Part shown: piece after piece, positions 6,711 through 12,952 of the stretch
How positions within the stretch are numbered: position 1 is the stretch's first letter
Layout of the letters: each line of letters starts with the position of its first letter
Assembly (NCBI GenBank): GCA_003278845.1
Contig: QCCX01000011.1
Span: 1-36,520 of the forward strand
Length of the DNA: 36,520 nucleotides
Reading direction: 5' to 3'
Origin: Prochlorococcus sp. AG-347-O22
GTDB taxonomy: Bacteria; Cyanobacteriota; Cyanobacteriia; PCC-6307; Cyanobiaceae
Notes under the pieces: generated by a model
Database searches by the model: none
The model's input: only the letters and a program-made list of their open reading frames with translations
Told to the model about the DNA's origin: nothing
Position numbers and translations under genes: made by a program

Positions 6711-7060
6711 TAATTTCTAGTTATTAAAAATACTATAAATCTAACATTAAAAATATATTCCTTGTAAAAATCTTTTAATATTTTATCGGATTTAAAGTAA
6801 AAACTTATAGCTAATTATGTAATTCAATAAAACTCGTATTAGGATTTTTTGACACAAAAATGTAACAGTAAAGTATTTAAAAATGTGAAATCCAAAGAAA
6901 AAGTAAGAATTCATACTAATTTTTTTTTAAATATGTTACATTTATTAATAATTCAAGTTAAGGTTTCCTCTGTCAATAAAGCAGAAACGAGGAAATGTTT
7001 GATGTATACAAATGTCATTTATTCTTTGGCTTACTAATTGATCACATATGAAATCTAAAA
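6711..7060. other. Gene-poor gap upstream of the Hli gene
   Basis: 350 bases. A 62-codon TTG-started frame (6849-7037) exists, but it is Lys/Asn/Val-rich with no organised structure, so I do not accept it. The TTGACA at 6849-6854 could be part of a promoter; no clear -10 stands at the right distance. The stretch probably holds the regulatory region of the Hli gene. Confidence 0.4.
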
Positions 7061-7315
7061 ATGGATGCACTTACTAGTTTTATAGTTGTTATCATCGCAA
7101 TTACAATTCAATTTTCTTTATACGCCATCAAAAGGTTGCAAGAACCTTTAGAACCAAATTACTTGATAGATAAAAATTCGAACAAAAATATAAACTATAT
7201 GGGTAAATTTTGGAAAAATGCCGAAATAACAAATGGGAGATTAGCTATGATTGGTTTTTTAGCTTTGATAATAAACTACGGTTTTTTTGGGTGGATAATT
7301 CCTGGTTTTATTTAA
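7061..7315 (+). CDS. hli: High-light-inducible (Hli) protein with extra N-terminal helix
   Basis: 84 aa. The C-terminal part (about 49-84) carries the Hli/LHC signature FWKNAEITNGRLAMIGFLAL. Its Glu, Asn and Arg (AExxNGR) are the chlorophyll-binding and salt-bridge residues of the LHC superfamily. Hli proteins bind chlorophyll and carotenoid in the thylakoid and dissipate energy around photosystem II assembly modules and stressed complexes. This one has an additional hydrophobic helix at about 5-24 (SFIVVIIAITIQFSLYAI), so it would cross the membrane twice. Prochlorococcus carries many hli copies, often in islands and also in cyanophages. Expression by light or nutrient stress is likely but not visible in the sequence. 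Confidence 0.85.
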   Translation: MDALTSFIVVIIAITIQFSLYAIKRLQEPLEPNYLIDKNSNKNINYMGKFWKNAEITNGRLAMIGFLALIINYGFFGWIIPGFI

Positions 7316-7418
7316 AGTATCAATACATTAAGGTCTTAAAGAAAAAAAATAATAAATCTCTCGTTCAAAACAAACTCCCCTTTTAAAAAAAAAATTTTTA
7401 TTATAAATAAAAAAGCAA

Positions 7419-7616
7419 TTGAGTAATTCTGATTTTGATAAAAATGGATTGGACAGCTATGGAATACATTGGCTTCAATATGCTGCTTTTGCTGTCTCTG
7501 GTTTTGCTATATTTACAACCTGGGCATTTTTTTATGATGAAAGATTCCACAGCTTTGTAATGAATATTTTCAGGGTTATTAACTGCAGTGGGTTCAACTG
7601 TAATGGAGCATTTTAA
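7419..7616 (+). CDS. Possible small membrane protein (TTG start), 65 aa
   Basis: The frame opens with TTG and has one hydrophobic helix at about 22-41 (YAAFAVSGFAIFTTWAFFY), then a Cys/Asn-rich tail (INCSGFNCNGAF). The next gene begins 6 bases after its stop, which supports co-translation. The lack of an ATG and the ragged C-terminus leave open a decayed gene. The minus-strand frame over the same bases looks like a shadow. Confidence 0.45.
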   Translation: MSNSDFDKNGLDSYGIHWLQYAAFAVSGFAIFTTWAFFYDERFHSFVMNIFRVINCSGFNCNGAF

Positions 7617-7622
7617 AATTCT

Positions 7623-7805
7623 ATGGCTAATCCAGATCAAAAAACAATATTAATTGATAATGCTTTTGAGGAAATAAAAAACATCTGTATAAATCTTCAA
7701 AAAGATACTGATGCTTCTAATTCAGAACTAAAAAGTTTACTAAAACTAATTATTAATGAATGGGAAGAAAAAGAAGAACAAAAAACTGGTTTTGGATTCA
7801 GGTAA
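7623..7805 (+). CDS. Hypothetical acidic protein, 60 aa
   Basis: Helical and acidic: NAFEEIKNICINLQKDTD, then SELKSLLKLIINEWEEKEEQ, ending GFGFR. No membrane segment or metal motif apart from one Cys. ATG start 6 bases after the preceding frame. Unknown family; weakly like the 72-aa protein at 5664-5882. Confidence 0.6.
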   Translation: MANPDQKTILIDNAFEEIKNICINLQKDTDASNSELKSLLKLIINEWEEKEEQKTGFGFR

Positions 7806-7919
7806 AGTTAGCAACTATCTAAGAAGAAACATAGGCCTCAAATCATATTAATATGAACTGATTTTTTACTTTTAAAATTTAATATTTATAATTTACATTT
7901 TTTTGAAAGAAATTAAAAA

Positions 7920-7949
7920 GGAATGAATCTCAAATAGAAGATTCATTCC
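7920..7949 (-). terminator. Strong 11-bp hairpin terminator
   Basis: A perfect inverted repeat, GGAATGAATCT (7920-7930) and AGATTCATTCC (7939-7949), with an 8-base loop. On the minus strand it is followed by TTTTTAATTTC, a normal intrinsic terminator. It ends the short minus-strand transcript that carries the 13-codon frame at 7976-8017. Confidence 0.7.
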
Positions 7950-7975
7950 AGATTTAGCATTAGTTTTATTTAGAT

Positions 7976-8017
7976 TTAAATTTTATAATTTAACTCCTCT
8001 GGTGGACTGTCAATCAT
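7976..8017 (-). CDS. Possible 13-aa peptide with near-consensus ribosome binding site
   Basis: ATG and 13 codons (MIDSPPEELNYKI) end in TAA. AGGAGGGATC stands a few bases upstream, almost an ideal Shine-Dalgarno. A strong terminator begins 27 bases after the stop. Together this is a compact transcription unit of perhaps 120-150 nt. It may be a true micro-peptide, a leader, or a small RNA whose C/U-rich complement is functional. Confidence 0.35.
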   Translation of the reverse strand: MIDSPPEELNYKI

Positions 8018-8099
8018 TAGATCCCTCCTATTCAACAAGTTAAACCTAAGCCTTACTTATTAAGAAAGTAAATCAGTAAAAATGCTGATTTATTATTTT

Positions 8100-8201
8100 C
8101 TAAAATGTTTGAATTAAAGAAGCCAACTCTGGTGCATCTAATAAAAGTGCAAAAAATGTAAGCACAACTAATAAAAATATGGAAAAATAGAATTGAATCA
8201 T
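8100..8201 (-). CDS. 33-aa membrane peptide
   Basis: ATG to TAG. Residues 3-21 form a clean hydrophobic helix (QFYFSIFLLVVLTFFALLL), then DAPELASLIQTF. It lies about 100 bases downstream of the Cys-motif gene on the same strand. A weak 7-bp hairpin (8070-8076 with 8085-8091) follows the stop. No family recognised. Confidence 0.5.
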   Translation of the reverse strand: MIQFYFSIFLLVVLTFFALLLDAPELASLIQTF

Positions 8202-8301
8202 GCTTAAAAATTACTTAAAAAGAATTTTTTAAGTTGTATAAAATAATGCTTTGTTTACATAATTAAATATCTCTACCTAGAGAAGTTTAATTAGAGAATA
8301 A

Positions 8302-8535
8302 TTAAGATGCTTCAGGGGAAAATATCGTCCTATTTTTTTGCCAATACTCACAGCCTTTAAGTAAATGATCACCCTGTGGTATGCGTTTTTCGTATTTTGG
8401 ACAGATCAAGATAGTAGCAAAAGTTTCTGTAGTGCTGTAGCGAAAGTGATTGCAAGTAATACAAATCTTTGTTCGTTTTAGTTTTAGGGTGGATTCTTTT
8501 AGATATTCCCATTTTGATGGATTTACCTTGATCAT
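8302..8535 (-). CDS. Hypothetical four-cysteine protein, 77 aa
   Basis: The centre carries CITCNHFRYS (about 25-34), then ILICPKYEKR (about 42-51) and KGCEYW (about 60-65). Four Cys in a CxxC...C...C pattern could bind zinc or an iron-sulfur cluster; His is also available. It starts 2 bases after the stop of the DUF1651-like gene upstream, so both are expressed together from the promoter at 8852-8880. A partner role to the DUF1651-like protein is an inference from spacing only. Confidence 0.65.
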   Translation of the reverse strand: MIKVNPSKWEYLKESTLKLKRTKICITCNHFRYSTTETFATILICPKYEKRIPQGDHLLKGCEYWQKNRTIFSPEAS

Positions 8536-8537
8536 GA

Positions 8538-8828
8538 TTACTGGAATTTATTAGTAACAATTTGCCAACCTGCTGAAATTAATTCATTCCATGTTTCACA
8601 AGCACACTCAATGGAATGAAGTCTTGAATTTTTAATTTGGGCTGGTTCACCTAATTCATTTGCATAGAAAAGATGAGTATATACTTGTGAGTTATTAGAT
8701 ACAGATTTCTTATAACTCTCAAAAAAAATTAATAAACCACTTTTTTTGTTAAACAACCAGCCAGTTGGGGGGTCAATAAGGCTGCCACGATAAAAATAAG
8801 TCCGAACATTAGCGACTCCTGAAGTCAT
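8538..8828 (-). CDS. DUF1651-like protein, copy 1
   Basis: 96 aa. The layout fits the picocyanobacterial DUF1651 family: GWLFNKKSGLLIFFES near the N-terminus, a central YANELGEPAQIK, and a C-terminal ACETWNELISAGW. It is a paralogue of the 99-aa protein at 10973-11272. They share MTxGxANVxTxF, GWL, YANxLGEP, IKxS and a final W..L...GW. Soluble, function unknown. First gene of an operon with the four-cysteine gene. The promoter region is also shared with copy 2, so the duplication (or repeated acquisition) included regulation. Confidence 0.75.
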   Translation of the reverse strand: MTSGVANVRTYFYRGSLIDPPTGWLFNKKSGLLIFFESYKKSVSNNSQVYTHLFYANELGEPAQIKNSRLHSIECACETWNELISAGWQIVTNKFQ

Positions 8829-8851
8829 GAAGATAATACAGTTGTACTATT

Positions 8852-8880
8852 AATATAAATGTACTACTCTTAGACGTCAA
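8852..8880 (-). promoter_or_regulatory. Sigma-70-type promoter of DUF1651-like copy 1
   Basis: On the minus strand, TTGACG (8875-8880) and TATATT (8852-8857) are separated by 17 bases, placing the transcript start about 17 bases before the ATG. Two GTAC words (8844-8847 and 8861-8864) flank the -10 box and could be an operator. The same boxes occur before copy 2. Confidence 0.62.
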
Positions 8881-9019
8881 GTATTCCTCTGTTAATTATT
8901 TAAATACTAAAATTACTTTCCAGAAATAATCAGCCGTAAACTTCTTATTTGGTAATAGTGAATACAAGTAACTCCTTGAAAAGGAAAATATCATTAAATA
9001 GTATCTCCAAAAGAATGCA

Positions 9020-9256
9020 ATGTATCGAAATCCCTTCTATTTAGGATGGAACAAAGGTTGGTCTTTTTTATTTTTTTTAGAGGGTGGCATCGCAAAAATT
9101 GAAGCAAAAGGTTTTGGTATTTCTATTACAACAAAAGTTGAGAAAGGAGAATCACCCCTAGAATCTGCGGATAGATTAGTATCGAAAGAGCAAAGGATTA
9201 GAAAATCAAGATATTATTCTTGGGTTAAATCTATTAATGAAAAAACAATAAATTAA
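9020..9256 (+). CDS. Hypothetical basic protein, 78 aa
   Basis: It begins MYRNPFYLGWNKGWSFLFFLEGG, aromatic and moderately hydrophobic but with Lys and Trp that make a true membrane helix doubtful. It continues with strands (IEAKGFGISITTKVEKGE) and a basic C-terminal helix (ADRLVSKEQRIRKSRYYSWVK). ATG start chosen; an overlapping ATG five bases upstream is out of frame. No family recognised. Confidence 0.65.
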   Translation: MYRNPFYLGWNKGWSFLFFLEGGIAKIEAKGFGISITTKVEKGESPLESADRLVSKEQRIRKSRYYSWVKSINEKTIN

Positions 9257-9325
9257 CCAATCCTTAAATTTCTAAAGTAATTTGTTGACAGTCAATTTAA
9301 AATAGAAAAGAATCGTTTATTTTTC

Positions 9326-9583
9326 GTGTCCAATAAATTTTATGAATGGTGGAAAAACCATAGAAAAGTTGTAACCTATGGTGCTTTTATCATCTTGTTT
9401 GGTTTTTATTTATCTCCTGTTGTCAAAGAAGCAAAATACAAAAACCAATGTATTAAGTACTCTACTAAAGGAGCTTTAACTAAATTTAATAAGGACGATA
9501 TAGGAGAAACTTTACTAGAAGAAACAGGTTTGAATATTGATGACCTAGCAAAGATTGAGGGTTATAAGAATTGCATTAATTAA
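9326..9583 (+). CDS. Small membrane-anchored protein with C-terminal Cys pair
   Basis: GTG start. One hydrophobic helix at about 18-32 (TYGAFIILFGFYLSPVV) follows a basic N-terminus. The rest (about 33-85) is soluble with Cys in KNQCIKYS and in EGYKNC near the end. The spacing between the two Cys would allow a disulfide if the tail is in the periplasm or lumen. It heads a close run with 9614-9820, 9821-10570 and 10570-10683. Confidence 0.65.
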   Translation: MSNKFYEWWKNHRKVVTYGAFIILFGFYLSPVVKEAKYKNQCIKYSTKGALTKFNKDDIGETLLEETGLNIDDLAKIEGYKNCIN

Positions 9584-9613
9584 AACTTCGCAAAAGTACG
9601 CTGAGTTTTTTAA

Positions 9614-9820
9614 ATGATTAAAGGTATGCTTAAACTTATTTTATTAATATTATTATTTGGATTTATATCAATAAGTCCAAAAACAAGATATTTGGTTGGC
9701 ATAACTCTAAAAGAAATTTCTTCATTTATTTTATGGACTGTTAAATATGAAGATAGAGAGAAATGGATAATAGATAAACCAAGTTGGATACCTGACCAAA
9801 AACTTAAGCCATCTTATTAA
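9614..9820 (+). CDS. Small membrane-anchored protein, 68 aa
   Basis: A hydrophobic helix at about 5-20 (MLKLILLILLFGFISI), a second weaker segment (VGITLKEISSFILWTV), then a charged Trp-containing tail (KYEDREKWIIDKPSWIPDQ). Its TAA is immediately followed by the ATG of the ligase-domain gene, so the two are probably translated in series. No family recognised. Confidence 0.65.
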   Translation: MIKGMLKLILLILLFGFISISPKTRYLVGITLKEISSFILWTVKYEDREKWIIDKPSWIPDQKLKPSY

Positions 9821-10570
9821 ATGAAAACTTATTTAGAAGAACGAATTGAATGGTATGACGATAATTATAGAAATGGTAATGCTTTAATCTCTGATAAGCA
9901 GTTCGACCAACTTGAAAAAAATTTATTAAGAACAAACCCAAATTGTGATTACTTTAAAAAGAAAAATATACTAGTTTTACCTTCATTAGAAAAGGATTCA
10001 ATAGATGAATTTTTGAAAGGATTATTAGTAGATACCAGATTATTAATTGAACCAAAAATTGATGGTTGTGCTGTTGCTTTGCAATATAGGGATGGAACGT
10101 TGGAGAAAGCAATTTCAAGAAAAGGGGCAGACGTTACTAGTAAACTTATTAAAGTCCAAGACATTCCCAATAATCTCCCTTTACGAGGAGTTCTTCAAGT
10201 TAGAGGTGAATTATATGCACCCAACCAAAGTCCAAATATCTCCCAGAGAATCGCTTCTGGATTTCTAAGAGCTAAAGAAGGATTTTCTGAAAGTCTTAGC
10301 TTCTGCGCATTTCAAATACTTAATTCAACACTTAACCAATATGAGTCCAAAAAGAGTCTTTCAAAGCTTGGCTTCACGATCCCTCAGGATATTTCATGCA
10401 ACTTTACGAGCCAAGTTGAAGTATTTAGAATACAATGGCTAGAAGGGAAGCTTTTTAGTAAATATCCAACAGATGGAATAGTAGTAAAAATAAATTCTAG
10501 AAAATTACAATTGATTAGAGAAAAATCAAATTTAGATTATCCTTATTGGCAAGTGGCGATAAAAAGTTAA
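9821..10570 (+). CDS. Free-standing NAD+-dependent DNA ligase adenylation domain
   Basis: 249 aa. Residues 1-45 look like the NMN-binding subdomain Ia of LigA (ERIEWYDDNYRNGNALISD). The nucleotidyltransferase motifs follow in order. Motif I is EPKIDG with catalytic Lys79, and ISRKG has Arg100. VRGELY has Glu130, PTDGIVVKI has Lys223, and YWQVAIK has Lys248. The protein ends right after motif V, so the OB fold, zinc finger, helix-hairpin-helix and BRCT domains of a roughly 670-aa LigA are absent. All residues for self-adenylation are present, but nick binding would be poor without the other domains. It may be a minimal ligase, a nucleotidyltransferase for another substrate, or a phage-derived remnant. 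A normal housekeeping LigA is expected elsewhere in the genome. It is tightly packed between two membrane miniprotein genes. Confidence 0.88.
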   Translation: MKTYLEERIEWYDDNYRNGNALISDKQFDQLEKNLLRTNPNCDYFKKKNILVLPSLEKDSIDEFLKGLLVDTRLLIEPKIDGCAVALQYRDGTLEKAISRKGADVTSKLIKVQDIPNNLPLRGVLQVRGELYAPNQSPNISQRIASGFLRAKEGFSESLSFCAFQILNSTLNQYESKKSLSKLGFTIPQDISCNFTSQVEVFRIQWLEGKLFSKYPTDGIVVKINSRKLQLIREKSNLDYPYWQVAIKS

Positions 10571-10683
10571 TGGAATTAATACACCAGATTTTCCCTACTT
10601 GGCATATTTACTTGGATATGTTTTTGGTTGGCTTTGCAACTTACGGTTTTCTAAGAATTAAGAAAAAAATAAAAACTAAATAA
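10570..10683 (+). CDS. 37-aa membrane peptide
   Basis: The ATG overlaps the ligase-domain stop (TAATG), a classic coupling arrangement. The peptide is MELIHQIFPTWHIYLDMF followed by a hydrophobic stretch (LVGFATYGFL) and a basic tail (RIKKKIKTK). It is last in the run starting at 9326. Convergent with the gene ending at 10694. Confidence 0.5.
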   Translation: MELIHQIFPTWHIYLDMFLVGFATYGFLRIKKKIKTK

Positions 10684-10693
10684 AGTTTTTAAA

Positions 10694-10846
10694 TCATCCA
10701 TGGTCCTTAAGCATGGATTTAAGTTGTTCGGTATCTAATTGTTCAAGATAATTTCTCATTGCCAACCAAGATCTTCTGCTTTCTAACTTTCCACTTTGTT
10801 TAAATAAATTTGCGGAAACTTGATCTATCAATTCTTTATGAGTCAT
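10694..10846 (-). CDS. Hypothetical helical protein, 50 aa
   Basis: I chose the internal ATG at 10846, giving MTHKELIDQVSANLFKQSGK. The upstream extension to 10882 would read through the overlapping 46-aa gene. The peptide looks like two or three short helices ending SMLKDHG. It overlaps the 46-aa gene by 11 bases and is third in the DUF1651-like copy-2 operon. A 7-bp inverted repeat (ATCCATG 10696-10702, CATGGAT 10712-10718) covers its last codons and may help end transcription. Confidence 0.6.
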   Translation of the reverse strand: MTHKELIDQVSANLFKQSGKLESRRSWLAMRNYLEQLDTEQLKSMLKDHG

Positions 10847-10976
10847 ATTTATATTCTTCATCAAGTTCAATGACAACACCATTAAAAAATTCTGCTAATA
10901 ATTTTGATGGGTCTTGCATAGATATCTTTCTATCTACTTTTGATAATTTCTTTTTGATTGGATTTAAGTAAGTCAT
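10836..10976 (-). CDS. Hypothetical protein, 46 aa
   Basis: The ATG overlaps the TGA of the DUF1651-like gene in an ATGA junction, and the end overlaps the next gene by 11 bases. The protein is basic at first (MTYLNPIKKKLSKVDRK) and acidic at the end (VVIELDEEYKYD). These two overlaps make it very likely translated although short. Unknown family. Confidence 0.52.
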   Translation of the reverse strand: MTYLNPIKKKLSKVDRKISMQDPSKLLAEFFNGVVIELDEEYKYDS

Positions 10977-11272
10977 ACAGATTTAGGTAATTCAAGTTCT
11001 TCAAAAGTCCAACCCTCTAATTGAAGGTCGTGCCATTTATCCCAAGCATTATCCAGATACATTTGAGTAGATGATTTAATTGCCATTGGCTCACCAAGAT
11101 CATTTGCATAATATGTATGAGCAAAAATTCTCATACTATTTCTTGGAGATTTTTTATTCCTTACAAATAAAATTAATCTGCTGCGGTCTGGGCTAAGCAA
11201 CCAACCACTTGGGGACTCATTACGATAACCGTAAGAAAAATTAGTCCAAACATTAGCTCCTCCTAAAGTCAT
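10973..11272 (-). CDS. DUF1651-like protein, copy 2
   Basis: 99 aa, paralogue of the protein at 8538-8828. It carries PSGWLLSPDRSRLILF, HTYYANDLGEPMAIKSS and a C-terminal AWDKWHDLQLEGW, the pattern of the DUF1651 family. Soluble; no catalytic residues evident. It leads a three-gene operon with the 46-aa and 50-aa genes (ATGA junction, then an 11-base overlap). Downstream partners differ from those of copy 1, so only the lead gene and promoter are common to the two loci. Confidence 0.75.
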   Translation of the reverse strand: MTLGGANVWTNFSYGYRNESPSGWLLSPDRSRLILFVRNKKSPRNSMRIFAHTYYANDLGEPMAIKSSTQMYLDNAWDKWHDLQLEGWTFEELELPKSV

Positions 11273-11297
11273 TACTTAATAATACATGTGTACTACT

Positions 11298-11327
11298 AAT
11301 ATAAATACGTTAGAAATGGATCGTCAA
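11298..11327 (-). promoter_or_regulatory. Sigma-70-type promoter of DUF1651-like copy 2
   Basis: On the minus strand, TTGACG (11322-11327) and TATATT (11298-11303) have an 18-base spacer; the predicted leader is about 19 bases. Identity with the copy-1 promoter extends beyond the boxes (AATACTTGACG; ATTTATATTAxTAGTAC). One GTAC word lies at 11290-11293. Confidence 0.62.
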
Positions 11328-11405
11328 GTATTTTGGCAAATAAATTATTTACACTGATAGGGAATAAAAACAGCTCAGTTATTCCAAAAAAATAAAATAC
11401 CCACC

Positions 11406-11430
11406 AAAAGCCTGTTTTAGCAGGCATTTT
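11406..11430. terminator. Bidirectional hairpin terminator after the 6S RNA candidate
   Basis: GCCTG (11410-11414) pairs with CAGGC (11421-11425) around a 6-base loop, with AAAA before and ATTTT after. It works on either strand. If the RNA is on the minus strand, this is its 3' end signal. A second inverted repeat (GGAATAA 11361-11367, TTATTCC 11379-11385) lies beyond it. Confidence 0.68.
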
Positions 11431-11612
11431 GATAGGTAACACCGGATCCCCGTCAGTTCTCTGCTGCATCGACCTGGAAATGCCAGAAGAGGATTCAAAG
11501 TGGGCTTTCGTTTCCGATTACAAGATCGGTTTACTACCGCATCACGACAGTCTCCTCATGTCGAAAGAGAGTCAGATCAGAGCACATAAAGAAGAACTTA
11601 ACCAAAGATCCA
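11430..11612 (-). ncRNA. ssrS: 6S RNA candidate (ssaA/ssrS) next to purK
   Basis: This stretch is clearly less AT-rich than its surroundings and folds as one long rod, as 6S RNA does. Closing-stem pairs are GGATC 11444-11448 with GATCC 11607-11611, AGTTCT 11455-11460 with AGAACT 11593-11598, and ATCGAC 11468-11473 with GTCAGAT 11571-11577 (one bulge). A small CTGG/CCAG hairpin (11474-11486) sits in the central bubble. The terminal stem is GAGGA/TCCTC plus CCGAT (11514-11518) with ATCGG (11525-11529). Cyanobacterial 6S genes are known beside purK. The length is about 180 nt, as expected. Strand is uncertain: minus is preferred because the extra hairpin then lies on the 3' side as in E. coli, a TANNNT -10 box (TAGATT, 11615-11620) precedes it, and a terminator follows. 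An 81-codon plus-strand frame here is not a gene. Confidence 0.68.
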
Positions 11613-11636
11613 GTAATCTAACTCTAACTTATTTTT

Positions 11637-12827
11637 TTATGCATTTGGAGATGGCCAAATGTCTCTTACCATAGTTAATAAAATTTGAGCTTCATCATAT
11701 CTTTCTGAATGCTTTTTACCATTTAATAAAAATGTGATGTGAGCCATTTTTCTTCCCAGAATTTCGCGAGATTTTCCATAACAATGAATATTAGAGCCCT
11801 CAATTTCAGATAACATTTTAATTCTAGTTTCCATTGAGATTGGGAAATTCTTTTTTAACCCCAGTAGATTTATCATAATTGCACCTTCACAGTTCATTTT
11901 AATTTCAGGTGGCATTATCCCAGAAGAAATGCAAACATATTGATCAAACTGACTTGAAGTACAAGCTTCTATAGAGAAATGAGCTGAGTTATGAGTTCTA
12001 GGAGCTATTTCATTAATTAAAAGGCCATTATCCCCATAGAAGAATTCAATAGCTAAAACTCCAACGTAGTTAAGTTCATTGACTATTGAAGAGAAAATAT
12101 TTATTGCAAATAAGTTCAAATCATATTCATTAGTTCCAGGTGCAAGAACCCAATCACAAACATGGTTTGCTTGGAATGTCTCAACTATTGGAAAGAATCT
12201 TATCTTACCGGTCCTATCTCTCGAACCAACAAGAGCCAGTTCTTTTTCATACTCTATCCATTCTTCTATTAACCATTCATCAGAATTATTCTCTGTTAAA
12301 AAAGAATCTAAATCTTCTTTTGTCTTTATTTTTTTGTTCCCTTTACCGTCATATCCACCTTTATTTGATTTTGCCATGAGAGGAAAAGTCCAATTTTTGA
12401 TTTCCTCATCCGAGAGATTTTTAAAATCTTCAATACTTATCCATTTTGGACAGGGAATATTCATTCTATCTATTAATTTTTTTTGAGAAAACCTATCTAC
12501 TAATGGCTTAATTGCATTAAGGCTTGGAACAAAAATATCATTATTGCCAATTAAATTTAATTTATCAATTTTTATCCATTCATTTTCAAAAATTATTTTT
12601 TCACACTCATTAATTAATGATTTATTACCTCTTATCTTTAAAGGATCAGCTTCTATGACATGATCTGCTTTTGAACCAGCAGGATCATCACAAGATTTTG
12701 TTTGCACACATACTTCTAAATCTCTTTTTTTTGCTGCCTCGGTTAACATCAATGCCAGTTGACCACCTCCAATTATTCCTAGGGAATAATTTTTCTTAAT
12801 ATCGTTTATATTTTTTTTAAAACTCAT
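11637..12827 (-). CDS. purK: N5-carboxyaminoimidazole ribonucleotide synthase
   Basis: 396 aa. PurK uses ATP and bicarbonate to carboxylate AIR to N5-CAIR in purine synthesis, upstream of PurE. The N-terminal pre-ATP-grasp domain shows LGIIGGGQLALML (about 16-28) and a TKSCDDPAGSKADHVIEAD stretch. The ATP-grasp domain has PLMAKSNKGGYDGKGN (about 149-164) and EEWIEYEKELALVGSRD. The metal-binding part has INEIAPRTHNSAHFSIEACTSS. Length is typical. It is divergent from aroB across 125 bases that must hold both promoters, and the 6S RNA candidate lies just past its stop. Confidence 0.96.
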   Translation of the reverse strand: MSFKKNINDIKKNYSLGIIGGGQLALMLTEAAKKRDLEVCVQTKSCDDPAGSKADHVIEADPLKIRGNKSLINECEKIIFENEWIKIDKLNLIGNNDIFVPSLNAIKPLVDRFSQKKLIDRMNIPCPKWISIEDFKNLSDEEIKNWTFPLMAKSNKGGYDGKGNKKIKTKEDLDSFLTENNSDEWLIEEWIEYEKELALVGSRDRTGKIRFFPIVETFQANHVCDWVLAPGTNEYDLNLFAINIFSSIVNELNYVGVLAIEFFYGDNGLLINEIAPRTHNSAHFSIEACTSSQFDQYVCISSGIMPPEIKMNCEGAIMINLLGLKKNFPISMETRIKMLSEIEGSNIHCYGKSREILGRKMAHITFLLNGKKHSERYDEAQILLTMVRDIWPSPNA

Positions 12828-12952
12828 AGCATGATTTTATTACCATTTCTAATTCTTAACAACTGAATTTTTAAGGATCTAGAGCTTAGATTTTGCTAAT
12901 ATATAAAGTATTTAATACCAAATATTTATAAATTTTAACTAGGTAATCAATT

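Noticed and set aside
6849..7037. 62-codon TTG-started frame
   Set aside because: No domain, helix or neighbour support; the TTG sits in a possible promoter word.
7401..7640. 79-codon minus-strand frame
   Set aside because: Opposite to a plus-strand frame with a membrane helix and a 6-base link to the next gene; the minus product lacks organisation.
9285..9295. TTGACAGTCAA as a -35 box of the 9326 gene
   Set aside because: No acceptable -10 at 16-18 bases; it may just be a small palindrome.
11429..11674. 81-codon plus-strand frame
   Set aside because: It coincides with the 6S RNA candidate and runs into the 3' end of purK on the opposite strand; base pairing and purK adjacency explain the sequence better than a protein.
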